Below, piece after piece: positions 8,623 through 16,548 of a DNA stretch of 64,000 bases (positions are counted from its first letter, which is position 1; each line of letters begins with the position of its first letter). The stretch comes from Phytoactinopolyspora alkaliphila (GTDB lineage: Bacteria > Actinomycetota > Actinomycetes > Jiangellales > Jiangellaceae), in NCBI RefSeq assembly GCF_010550695.1, contig NZ_JAAGOB010000002.1, positions 496,001 to 560,000 of the forward strand, written 5' to 3'. A program made the position numbers and the translations under genes. The notes under the pieces are model-generated. The model was not told where the DNA came from, made no database searches, and worked only from the letters and a program-made list of their open reading frames with translations.

Positions 8623-9225
8623 ATGGAGTCGAGGCAACGTTCCACTCGCACCAAGGCACAGCAGCGCGAGCAGACCATCCGTACGCTCGTCGGCGAAGCT
8701 CGCAGTCTCTTCGCCACTCGCGGATACGCCCACGTGAGCCTGGCTGACATCGTCCAAGCGGCAGGCGTCACGAAGGGCGCGCTCTACCACCACTTCACCG
8801 GCAAGGAGGACGTCTTCCGAGCCGTGCTGGAACAGGTGCACCAGGAGGTCGGCGAGCGAATAGCCGCCTCCGCCCCCACGAGCGACGCGTGGACTCAGCT
8901 GCTAAGCGGCTGCCGCACCTTCCTGACCGCCAGCACGGAGCCAAACATCCAGCAGATCATGCTGATCGACGCTCCCTCGGTCCTCGGCTGGGGGGTCTGG
9001 CGTGAGCTCGACGCCACCACGTCGATGCAACACCTGCAGGAAGCTCTGCAAGTGCTGATCGACGACGGGACGATCCCGGACCAGCCGGTCCTGCCAGTGG
9101 TTCACCTGCTCTCCGGCGCGATGAACGAGGCCGCATTGTGGCTGGCCCGCTCGGCGAATCGCGAACACGACCTGGCGCACACCATGACAGCCCTGGAACG
9201 GATGCTCGAGTCGCTGCGCCGATGA
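8623..9225 (+). CDS. TetR/AcrR family transcriptional regulator
   Basis: 200 aa. The N-terminal HTH spans residues 39-60 ([22 protein letters not shown]), a classic TetR DNA-binding domain. The C-terminal half is the ligand and dimer domain, with [13 protein letters not shown] and [11 protein letters not shown]. Its own promoter and that of the divergent VOC gene share two palindromic operators, so it most likely represses both until a small toxic ligand binds. The ligand cannot be read from the sequence. Confidence 0.9.
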   Translation: MESRQRSTRTKAQQREQTIRTLVGEARSLFATRGYAHVSLADIVQAAGVTKGALYHHFTGKEDVFRAVLEQVHQEVGERIAASAPTSDAWTQLLSGCRTFLTASTEPNIQQIMLIDAPSVLGWGVWRELDATTSMQHLQEALQVLIDDGTIPDQPVLPVVHLLSGAMNEAALWLARSANREHDLAHTMTALERMLESLRR

Positions 9226-9339
9226 CGACGCACCCGATCCACCCGGCGATTCCTCTGCGCCAGAACGCAATCTGTTTGCGGCCGCCACGCGTACAACACG
9301 AGGGGATCACCCCGGTACTACCGACCCTCGGGAGGCACC

Positions 9340-9759
9340 ATGCGTACCCTCGCCACACTCGGCACGGCAGCATTCGCGCTCGCCACGGTCATCGGGGCGG
9401 GAATGGCTTCGGCCGATCCCGCGATGCCGCTCAGCGGTTCTCAGGAAACCGGCCCCGGTGACAACAATGGACATGGGTTCTTCACCTACGACCTGGACGG
9501 CACCACTTTCTGCTACACGCTTGAGTGGGATCGGGTCGACACCGCGTTCGCCGCACACGTGCACCAGGGTGCCCGCCATGTGTCCGGCGGCATCGTGATC
9601 CCGCTGGAGATCGGCGACGGGTCAGGCGCGCGCGTGGAGGCGTGCACCGAGATCGACGACGCGCTGGCCGCCGCCATCACTGCCAATCCGAAGGCGTACT
9701 ACGTCAACGTTCACAACGAAGACTTCCCCGCCGGCGCGATCCGCGGCCAGCTGAAGTAG
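9340..9759 (+). CDS. Secreted CHRD domain protein
   Basis: 139 aa. A Sec signal peptide (TLATLGTAAFALATVIGAGMASA) precedes a single CHRD domain: PLSGSQETGPGDNNGHG, FCYTLEWD, AHVHQGARHVSGGIVIPL, and the C-terminal YYVNVHNEDFPAGAIRGQL that defines the family. CHRD domains occur in secreted bacterial proteins of poorly known function. A strong hairpin follows the stop, so it is probably monocistronic. Confidence 0.85.
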   Translation: MRTLATLGTAAFALATVIGAGMASADPAMPLSGSQETGPGDNNGHGFFTYDLDGTTFCYTLEWDRVDTAFAAHVHQGARHVSGGIVIPLEIGDGSGARVEACTEIDDALAAAITANPKAYYVNVHNEDFPAGAIRGQLK

Positions 9760-9769
9760 CACCTCATTG

Positions 9770-9802
9770 GCGCTAGCCCGGTGACGGTCACCGGGCTAGT
9801 GC
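9770..9802. terminator. Hairpin terminator after the CHRD gene
   Basis: CTAGCCCGGTGAC at 9773-9785 and GTCACCGGGCTAG at 9787-9799 form a perfect 13-bp stem with almost no loop, extended by a few outer pairs. No U-tract follows, as is common for GC-rich actinobacterial intrinsic terminators. It begins 11 bp after the CHRD stop codon. Confidence 0.7.
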
Positions 9803-9982
9803 TGTGTCTGCGGGCCTCATGTGCCGGCAGCGGTCCGCCAAGGCCGAGCCAGTCGATCACTTGGCATCTCGGCCACGTGTATGAGATTGCGGACCGTAGC
9901 TGTCCGTGATGGGTGGCATGGTGATCCAGGGATGTAGAGACACCCACGCACCATGAGATCCACTACGAACGGAGCAAATCCG

Positions 9983-10444
9983 ATGAGCCGACACATTCAG
10001 GTCACTTTCGACGCGCATGACCCGCGGGCGCTATCGATCTTCTGGCGCGACGTCCTGGGGTACGTCCATCCTGCGCCGCCCGGAGTGGAACTGGCAGAGG
10101 GCGCCGACACCGTGGCCGCGTGGGACGACTTCCTCGAGCGGACCGGCGTACCCGAGGAGCAGCGCAACTCGGCGTCGGCCCTTGAGGACCCGGACGGATC
10201 CGGCCCCCGCCTGTTCTTTCAGCAGGTTCCGGAGGACAAGGTCGCCAAGAATCGCGTCCATCTCGACGTCCGTGCGGCTCCCGGGCTTGAGGGAGAGGCG
10301 CGGATGGTTGCGCTGGAAGCCGAGTGCGACCGGCTCGTCGCATTGGGCGCCACGAGGGTACGTCGCCACGAGCCCGATCCCCCATTGAGCGGCGGGTTCA
10401 TCGTGATGACCGACCCCGAGGGCAACGAGTTCTGCCTGGACTGA
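9983..10444 (+). CDS. VOC family protein
   Basis: 153 aa from ATG 9983, chosen because GGAG stands 8 bp upstream and homology starts with RHIQVTFDAHDPRALSIFWRD. The second half ends MTDPEGNEFCLD, the usual C-terminal strand of this VOC branch. Function is probably binding or modification of a small molecule. It is not closely similar to the VOC protein at 8110. A hairpin follows the stop. Confidence 0.8.
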   Translation: MSRHIQVTFDAHDPRALSIFWRDVLGYVHPAPPGVELAEGADTVAAWDDFLERTGVPEEQRNSASALEDPDGSGPRLFFQQVPEDKVAKNRVHLDVRAAPGLEGEARMVALEAECDRLVALGATRVRRHEPDPPLSGGFIVMTDPEGNEFCLD

Positions 10445-10446
10445 CC

Positions 10447-10481
10447 CGGACCGCTCGAGCCAGCAGGCTCGTGAGGGTCCG
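10447..10481 (+). terminator. Hairpin after the VOC gene
   Basis: CGGACC at 10447-10452 pairs with GGTCCG at 10476-10481, and CGAGCC pairs with GGCTCG in the inner stem, with a small mismatched bulge between. It starts 2 bp after the VOC stop. No U-tract is seen. Confidence 0.5.
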
Positions 10482-10769
10482 ACAGCACTGGCGCATCAAG
10501 AAGACCGGCAACTCTGTCAACACCACAGGAGAAATCGGCCCGGCGGATGTATCGGTGAACCCGTCCGGCTGTGATCTCGGGCACGCACCCGGCTATGAGC
10601 TCGATCACGGTGGTGAGGAAAGGCCCAGGTGGCCGAGGACTATCACCGGGATTTCAGCCGGTTCTCGGTCTCCTCTCAGGAACCGTGTGAAGGATGAAAT
10701 CCAGCGAAGGGGACGTTGCCCAGGCAAATGCACCAGAGCAGATAGCCGTCCTCTCAAGGAGGAGAGATC
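10482..10769. other. Long gap and leader before the small acidic protein
   Basis: Nearly 300 bp with no convincing gene on either strand. The only clear element is the AAGGAGGAGAG ribosome binding site just before 10770. I could not identify a riboswitch or promoter in it. Confidence 0.4.
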
Positions 10770-11078
10770 ATGTATGCGATTCCAGCGGCAGCAGAGGTAC
10801 TCGGCGTCACACCCACAGCGCTCGAAGCCGCTCTTCGGCGGGGCGAGACCATTGCCAGCCTGACCGAGGGATGCGGGCTCGACGTCGACCGGATGACCGA
10901 GCAGGTACTCGATGCCGAGGTGCCGGACATCGAGGCGCTGGCGAGCATCGCCGGCTTCGACTCCGACGAGATCGACCAGTTCGCCGCCGAGCTCCGGAAC
11001 TACCTGATCTCGTTCATCCACGAGGGCGAGCAGGCGGCCAATGCCTTGTTCGACGGGCCGGTGCTCGCGGCGGCGTGA
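10770..11078 (+). CDS. Small hypothetical acidic protein
   Basis: 102 aa, not recognised. It is mostly helical and acidic: an HTH-like N-terminus (AAAEVLGVTPTALEAALRRGETIASL), then LDVDRMTEQVLDAEVPDIEALASIAGFDSDEID and a C-terminal helix. AAGGAGGAGAG seven bases upstream is a near-perfect Shine-Dalgarno, which supports the start and high expression. It has no operon partner. Confidence 0.6.
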   Translation: MYAIPAAAEVLGVTPTALEAALRRGETIASLTEGCGLDVDRMTEQVLDAEVPDIEALASIAGFDSDEIDQFAAELRNYLISFIHEGEQAANALFDGPVLAAA

Positions 11079-11211
11079 CCCGCAGCGTGCTTCGTGCGCT
11101 GAAGCTGATCGATTTGTCTCCTGGCTTCATCAGCACCTGGGCACGCATTTCCGTCCTCTGATCAATTCCGAGCCTGTGCACGGACGGCGTGATCCGGCTT
11201 ACCCTGAGCAC

Positions 11212-11487
11212 ATGTGCCGCAATATCAAGCCGCTCCACAACCTCGCCCCGCCTGCCACGCCGGACGAGGTCGCCGACGCCGCACTGCAGTATGTGCGCAA
11301 GCTCGCCGGGACCCGCAAGCCGTCCAAGGCGAACCAAGAGGCCTTCGACCAGGCCGTCGTCGAGATCACCGAGGCCACCAAGCGCCTGCTCGACTCGCTG
11401 GTGACCACCGCTCCTCCCAAAGACCGCGAAGAGATCGCCGCCAAGGCGCGGGAGCGTTACCAAGCGAGGATGGCCCGCGCCAGCTGA
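11212..11487 (+). CDS. DUF2277 family protein
   Basis: 91 aa starting MCRNIKPLHNLAPPATPDEV, the characteristic opening of DUF2277, with a helical middle (AALQYVRKLAGTRKPSKANQEAF) and a basic C-terminus. Function unknown; the family is common in actinobacteria. ATG 11212 is fixed by the conserved N-terminal MCRNIK. Confidence 0.85.
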   Translation: MCRNIKPLHNLAPPATPDEVADAALQYVRKLAGTRKPSKANQEAFDQAVVEITEATKRLLDSLVTTAPPKDREEIAAKARERYQARMARAS

Positions 11488-11607
11488 CACTCAGGCACGA
11501 CCCGGCGCAGAAGGCCTCCTCGTCGCGGACGGGCAGGCCGATCCGCGACATGGGGTGGAGTTCCATTCGTCAACCGCCTTGTCGGTGCCGGTGCCTACGC
11601 TGTGGTC

Positions 11608-12795
11608 ATGCTGACCATGAGCGCGGAACAGCGCCGCAGCCGGTTGGTGCGCCGGCACCGTCTCGCGCCCGGACATTACGCGTCGTCGGTCGCAGAAGCC
11701 ACCAGCAGCATGGTGGTGCTGCACGCCACCGACCCGGCCACGGTGTACATGTCCGCACTGGCGCGGTGCCCAGAGGCCACGCTCGACCACATGGCCGCGG
11801 CGATGTACCAGGACAGGTCGCTGATCAAGCTCATCGGCATGCGGCGCACCATGTTCGTCGCTCCGGCGCCGTTCGCACCCGTCGTTCACAGCGCGGCGGG
11901 CTTGGAGATCGCCGCTCGTCAGCGCCGGCGGCTGGTCAAGCTGCTGTCCGACGGCCCCACCGAGCCGGATCTCACTGGTGTCGACATCGAGGCCTGGCTC
12001 GCCGACGTGGAGAACGGTGTCGAGAAGGCACTGGTGAGCCGCGGGGAGTCGTTCGCCACCGAGCTCGCGGAGGCCGAGCCGCGGCTGCGCACGGCGCTGC
12101 TGCCTACCACGGACAAGAAGTGGGACGTCAAGCAGCACATCACCAGCATGGTTCTCACCTTGATGGGCGCCGACGGGCGAATCGTGCGCGGACGGCCCGG
12201 CGGCACCTGGCTCTCGCGGATGCACACCTGGATGGCCGCGCGCGAGGTATGGCCGGACGGGCTGCCGGAGATCCCGGAGGCCGAGTCCCGTGCCACGCTG
12301 GCCACCGCATGGCTGCGGGCGTTCGGGCCGGCCACGGTGGCAGACCTGAAGTGGTGGACCGGCTGGACGCTGGGCGCCACCCGCGAGGTTCTCGCCGGCA
12401 TCGACACCGTGGACGTCGACCTTGCGGGCGTGCCGGGCATCGTCCTCGCTGACGACGCCGAGCTCGACGAGCCGGTGGCGCCGGCCGCGGCTCTCCTTCC
12501 CGCGCTGGACCCGACCCCCATGGGCTGGCAGCAGCGGGACTTCTACCTCGGCGCGCACCGCGAGCCGCTCTTCGACCGCAACGGCAACATCGGCCCCACC
12601 GTGTGGTGGGACGGGCGAATCGTCGGGGGCTGGGCGATGAAGGGCCCGGAGATCGTCTGGCGGCTGCTCGAAGACGTGGGCTCCGAAGCCGAGTCCGCGA
12701 TCACCGACGTGGCCGCCGCGATGCAGGAGCGGCTCGGATCCGCATCGGTGATCCCCAGCTTCCGCACTCCACTGGAACGTGAGCTCAGCGCCTGA
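11608..12795 (+). CDS. Winged-helix DNA-binding protein, AlkZ/YcaQ-like
   Basis: About 395 aa. It matches the HTH_42 superfamily that includes the AlkZ/YcaQ DNA glycosylases: RRHRLAPGHYASSVAEATSSMVVLHATDPATVYMSA at the start, QDRSLIKLIGMRRTMFVAP, and QHITSMVLTLMGADGRIVRGRPGGTW in the middle. Members bind DNA and some excise bulky or crosslinked bases. The QxQ or QxD catalytic motif of AlkZ is not obvious here, so glycosylase activity is not assured. The start could be GTG 11602, ATG 11608 or ATG 11617. Confidence 0.75.
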   Translation: MLTMSAEQRRSRLVRRHRLAPGHYASSVAEATSSMVVLHATDPATVYMSALARCPEATLDHMAAAMYQDRSLIKLIGMRRTMFVAPAPFAPVVHSAAGLEIAARQRRRLVKLLSDGPTEPDLTGVDIEAWLADVENGVEKALVSRGESFATELAEAEPRLRTALLPTTDKKWDVKQHITSMVLTLMGADGRIVRGRPGGTWLSRMHTWMAAREVWPDGLPEIPEAESRATLATAWLRAFGPATVADLKWWTGWTLGATREVLAGIDTVDVDLAGVPGIVLADDAELDEPVAPAAALLPALDPTPMGWQQRDFYLGAHREPLFDRNGNIGPTVWWDGRIVGGWAMKGPEIVWRLLEDVGSEAESAITDVAAAMQERLGSASVIPSFRTPLERELSA

Positions 12796-12924
12796 CAGCG
12801 CTTGGACCCACCTCGACGCGGAGCTGGCAGGGATCTGAAGCTGCCCACCCGATCGACAGTCCTGGCCCAGTCTTGACCTAGGCTGAAGGGGTCGAATCGT
12901 CCACGATGAAGGACCGCTCGCACC

Positions 12925-13467
12925 ATGCTCGGTACTGTCACCTCAGTCAGCAAGAGTGCGACGCACGAGTTCAGTAAGGACACGCATACCAGCATCCGAC
13001 TGCTGACGGGCCTCGGCGTAGAAGGTGACGCCCATGCCGGAATCACCGTGAAGCACCGCTCTCGCGTAGCCCGTGATCCCAGTCAGCCCAACCTTCGTCA
13101 GGTCCACCTGATCCACGCCGAGCTGTTCGACGAGGTGGCCGCCGCCGGGCACACCGTGCGTCCCGGCGACCTCGGCGAGAACATCACCACCACCGGCATC
13201 GATCTGCTGGGATTGCCCACCGGCACCCTGCTGCACATCGGCGACGAGGCTGTGGTCGAGGTGACCGGGTTGCGGAACCCCTGCACTCAGATCGACGGCT
13301 TCCAGGCCGGCCTGCTCAAGGAAGTGGTCCACCGGGACGGGGACGGCAACGTGGTCCGCAAGGCCGGCATCATGAGCGTCGTCGTCGCCGGCGGTGAGGT
13401 GCGCCCCGGTGACCAGGTCCGCGCGGTACTCCCCGCGGAGCCGCACCGCCCACTCGAACGGGTGTGA
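12925..13467 (+). CDS. MOSC domain-containing protein
   Basis: 180 aa, a single MOSC domain: LLTGLGVEGDAHAG, LRQVHLIHAELFDEV, RPGDLGENITTTGIDL and VVEVTGLRNPCTQIDGFQ, which contains the conserved Cys that binds molybdenum cofactor or sulfur. MOSC proteins deliver sulfur or reduce N-hydroxylated compounds with Moco. GAAGGACC lies a little upstream of the ATG. No molybdenum genes are nearby. Confidence 0.85.
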   Translation: MLGTVTSVSKSATHEFSKDTHTSIRLLTGLGVEGDAHAGITVKHRSRVARDPSQPNLRQVHLIHAELFDEVAAAGHTVRPGDLGENITTTGIDLLGLPTGTLLHIGDEAVVEVTGLRNPCTQIDGFQAGLLKEVVHRDGDGNVVRKAGIMSVVVAGGEVRPGDQVRAVLPAEPHRPLERV

Positions 13468-13629
13468 CGAGCCACAGGCTCACTGGCCGTTGAGGTGGGT
13501 AGGCGCCCAGCCGGCGTGCGACGAGTCGCGGTGGGACCGAACGGAAACGCACGGCGAGCATCGCCGTTCTGCCATAGCCTGAGCAGGAAACCAAAGGCAC
13601 GGGCACCTGTACCGAAGAGGGGAGCAGGA

Positions 13630-14055
13630 ATGAGCGACGAGCACACGAGGGATGCGGGGCCGGAACCCTATGTCGTCGATATCGAGCAGGCGACGCTCTC
13701 CAACTCCACGTTCCGCACGGCATTGTGGACAGGAGAACACCTGCAGATGACCGTCATGAGCATCCCCGTGGGCGGCGAGGTAGGCCTGGAGATGCACGAC
13801 GACCGTGACCAGTTCCTCCGGCTGGAGGCCGGCAGAGCGCGCGTGCAGATGGGACCCGCCAAGGACGACCTGTCGTTCGACCGCGAGGTCGAGGCCGATT
13901 GGGTCATCCTGGTGCCCGCCAGCTCGTGGCACAACGTCACGAACATCGGCGACGAGCCGCTCAAGCTGTACTCCCTCTATGCGCCACCGGAGCACCCGAA
14001 GGACACGCTCCACCAGACCAAGGCCGAGTCCGACGCCGCCGAACACGAGCACTGA
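13630..14055 (+). CDS. Cupin domain-containing protein
   Basis: 141 aa. It is a single small cupin barrel: LQMTVMSIPVGGEVGLEMHDDRDQFLRLEAGRA, then VPASSWHNVTNIGDEPLKLYSLYAPPEHPKDT. One expected metal His of motif 1 is seen in EMHDDRDQF, and WHNV supplies the motif 2 His. Probably a small-molecule binding or isomerising enzyme. GAGGGGAGCAGGA just upstream supports ATG 13630. Confidence 0.8.
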   Translation: MSDEHTRDAGPEPYVVDIEQATLSNSTFRTALWTGEHLQMTVMSIPVGGEVGLEMHDDRDQFLRLEAGRARVQMGPAKDDLSFDREVEADWVILVPASSWHNVTNIGDEPLKLYSLYAPPEHPKDTLHQTKAESDAAEHEH

Positions 14056-14189
14056 CCACCTTCGAGGGGCGGCTGGACGGGCGTGGTGCGCTGAGCGCCC
14101 GCTGGAATGGGCATTTCCGGTCGAGTCAACCAGGCCTCACCGCACCACGCATCGCATATCGGGCGCTCGAGGCTGCTTCGCCCGTCCGG

Positions 14190-14621
14190 TCAGCGGATCT
14201 TCTCGCCGTAGACGTGGTGGACCGTCATCGTCATCAGCACCCGACGGTCGGACACCATCACTGACCGGTACTCTTCCCAGTCCGGGTGTTCACCAGCAGC
14301 GCGACGGTAGTACTCCACCAGCGCTTCGACCTCGGGACCGCGCGGGTCGGTGCCCGGCCCGGTAAGCGTGACCGTGCCTTCCGCAGTGGCCCAAGCCCAG
14401 CCCTCGGGACTGGTGACCTCCAGACTCGCCCGTGGATCCCGCCGCAGATTCACCGTCTTGGCTCGCCCCTCGACGATCGAGACGTAAATGACATCGGCCT
14501 CCCGATCGTAATAAGGGGTGACTGGAGAGAGCTGAGGACGGCCGTCCGACTTAATGGTGGCGAGGACACCGAGCCGGCTCTCCGCCAGCAACGTGCGTGG
14601 ATTGAATGGCGTGGTAGTCAT
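14190..14621 (-). CDS. PPOX class F420-dependent oxidoreductase
   Basis: 143 aa with the split-barrel flavin/F420 fold: LLAESRLGVLATIKSDGRPQLSPVTPYYD, RAKTVNLRRDPRASLEV, and PEVEALVEYYRRAAGEHPDWEEYRSVMV. The sequence belongs to the actinobacterial TIGR03618-like branch that reduces diverse substrates with deazaflavin F420. I prefer ATG 14621 to the TTG four codons upstream because the conserved region starts just after it. Convergent with the cupin gene. Confidence 0.85.
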   Translation of the reverse strand: MTTTPFNPRTLLAESRLGVLATIKSDGRPQLSPVTPYYDREADVIYVSIVEGRAKTVNLRRDPRASLEVTSPEGWAWATAEGTVTLTGPGTDPRGPEVEALVEYYRRAAGEHPDWEEYRSVMVSDRRVLMTMTVHHVYGEKIR

Positions 14622-14651
14622 GTCTTGGTCCAAGGCACGACCCCCGCGTGG

Positions 14652-16373
14652 CTATTCCTGGCGACGCGAACGGCCGGCCGGCGTGAGGGTGATCAGATCC
14701 GGGCTCATCCGCAGACCGGAGGAATCCACGTGCTTGTCCACCACCGTGAACCGCACCGCATGGCGGCCGCGCCGTAGGCGCAGGGTCCCGAGCGTCTCGG
14801 ACTTCAGCGACCGGACCGAGACCGTCGACGTGTCGACCGGGCCGCCAACGGGCTCGCCGTCGACGGTGACGGCGACCACGCCGGCGTTGGCCAGGTGGCG
14901 GAACCGGGCTCGTACCTCGTAGTCCGCGGTGCGCGGGACGGTAATCTCCACCTCGACGAAGGCGCCGTAGTCGGTGCTGGCGATCTCGAGCCGCCGTCCG
15001 CCGCTCGCGACCGGATCGTCCACGGTGGAGACGTCACCACCGAAGCTGTCCAGCACCGGCAGACCCTCGACCTCGTACGCGATCGGGAGCTGATCGCGGG
15101 CGGAGCCGGTGTCCGCCCCGGAGGTCAGCCAGGCCAGGTCGAACGTGGCGAGGACGATCTTCGCGGAGAAGCTGGTGGTGATGCCCGGCGCGTGCTCGCG
15201 TCCGTAGAGCACACCGATCCGGCCGTCGGACAAACCGATGGTGTCCGAGTACGACGCCGGTCCCTCGGTGAGGACGCGACTGTGCGGCCACGTCATGCCC
15301 TCGTCGTACGAGATGGACACGGTCATGTTGCGACGGGTGGGTGAATCGGGCCGGCTGAAGACGAGTCGGCTGGGCTCGTCGCTGCCGACGCCGCCGCTGA
15401 TCCGCGAGATGCCGGTGTCCACGGCGTTGACCGGACGTGCGGACGCGTCGAGGACGGGATCGGACCAGGTCTCGCCGCGATCGGTGCTGATCGACACGAT
15501 CCGCGGGTGTATGCCGCCGGAGGCATACCGGCCGAAGCTGGCCAGCGAGCCATCCGGCCGCTCGATCAGCCGGGATTCGTTCAGCGGATACGCGCCGTCG
15601 AGTGGCACACTGCCGCCTTCGGCCCAGGTGTCGCCGGCGTCGTCGCTGTAGATGACGGAGACGCCGTAGCGGCGCTCGGGAACCGGGAAGGCGATGGCGC
15701 GCCGATGCCAGACCTGGAAGACGAGGCGGCCGTCGGAGAGCTGGAGACCGTGCCCCGGGCCGGGCATATGCAGAGTCCAGCCGTGCGGGTTGCCGTCGAA
15801 CATTGACGTCAGTTCGGCGGGCTCGGACCAGGTGCGGCCGTCGTCGTCGCTGCTGATCAGGTAGACGTCGGAGCGGTCCGGAGAGCCGCCCGTGTTTCCG
15901 GGGTCTTTGAAGCAGTCCGCAAAGAGGAGGAAGATCCGCCCGGTATCGCGATCCACGAGCGGCGTGGGGTTGATCAGCGACTGCACACCGTCAGACTCGC
16001 GCACATACTGCATCTCACCCCAGGTACGCCCGCCGTCGGTGCTGCGTTTGACGACGATGTGGTGCGGATCGGCGTCGTGCGCGGTGATGCGGCCCTCAGC
16101 GAAGGCCAGGATGGTCCCCGCAGTGGTCTCGGCGAGGCCGAACACGTGGAAGACGGCCAGGCCGTGATCGCCTGCCTCGAAGATGGTGGACTCGTGGAAC
16201 TCACCCGCAGCCGGCCGGCTCCCGCCGACCGCCGACGACGCCGGAGCGTGCGTCGCGGCCGCGGCAGGGATGCCGAACACACCGGCCGCTCCGGCGGTCA
16301 CCGCGCCAAGAGCCAGGGCACGCCTACTGATGTGGTGGCTCTGAGAGTGTGCTGTTCCTTCGCTGGGAGTCAC
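14652..16373 (-). CDS. Tat-exported sialidase-like exo-hydrolase with BNR repeats
   Basis: 573 aa. A Tat signal (HISRRALALGAVTAGAAGVFG) leads a six-bladed propeller with five Asp-boxes: STDGGRTW, SSDDDGRTW, SDDAGDTW, STDRGETW and SYDEGMTW. About 150 C-terminal residues form a beta-sandwich like a carbohydrate-binding module (YEVRARFRHLANAGVVAVTVDGEPVGG). The family is exo-alpha-sialidase-like (GH33). The FRIP motif that gives the first arginine of the sialidase triad reads FHVF here, so activity on sialic acid is doubtful. A 22-bp palindrome lies about 75 bp upstream. Confidence 0.75.
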   Translation of the reverse strand: MTPSEGTAHSQSHHISRRALALGAVTAGAAGVFGIPAAAATHAPASSAVGGSRPAAGEFHESTIFEAGDHGLAVFHVFGLAETTAGTILAFAEGRITAHDADPHHIVVKRSTDGGRTWGEMQYVRESDGVQSLINPTPLVDRDTGRIFLLFADCFKDPGNTGGSPDRSDVYLISSDDDGRTWSEPAELTSMFDGNPHGWTLHMPGPGHGLQLSDGRLVFQVWHRRAIAFPVPERRYGVSVIYSDDAGDTWAEGGSVPLDGAYPLNESRLIERPDGSLASFGRYASGGIHPRIVSISTDRGETWSDPVLDASARPVNAVDTGISRISGGVGSDEPSRLVFSRPDSPTRRNMTVSISYDEGMTWPHSRVLTEGPASYSDTIGLSDGRIGVLYGREHAPGITTSFSAKIVLATFDLAWLTSGADTGSARDQLPIAYEVEGLPVLDSFGGDVSTVDDPVASGGRRLEIASTDYGAFVEVEITVPRTADYEVRARFRHLANAGVVAVTVDGEPVGGPVDTSTVSVRSLKSETLGTLRLRRGRHAVRFTVVDKHVDSSGLRMSPDLITLTPAGRSRRQE

Positions 16374-16448
16374 GGATTCCTCCTGGTCATCGGGCTATTT
16401 GCCACGGGCGTCGGTGCCGGAGCTCGGATGGTGCGGGAGTCCCTGATA

Positions 16449-16470
16449 CGACTTAATACGTATTAAGTCG
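16449..16470. promoter_or_regulatory. 22-bp palindromic operator upstream of the sialidase-like gene
   Basis: CGACTTAATAC followed directly by GTATTAAGTCG is a perfect 22-bp palindrome, strikingly AT-rich for this genome. It sits 75 bp upstream of the Tat-exported hydrolase start, a normal operator position. No regulator gene is adjacent, so the binding protein is unknown; GntR- or LacI-type factors use sites of this shape. Confidence 0.7.
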
Positions 16471-16548
16471 AGGTATCCAGAACATTACGGGCATCCGCCC
16501 GAGACCGTCAAGAGTCGATCACGTGGATGGCACTGGTGTGGCCCGCGG

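Noticed and set aside
11214-12452. 412-codon frame overlapping the DUF2277 and winged-helix genes
   Set aside because: It is an Arg/Gly/Pro-rich +1 shadow with no conserved sequence.
14078-14101. CGGGCG/CGCCCG hairpin after the cupin gene as a terminator
   Set aside because: Only 6 bp of stem with a 12-base loop in GC-rich DNA; likely chance.
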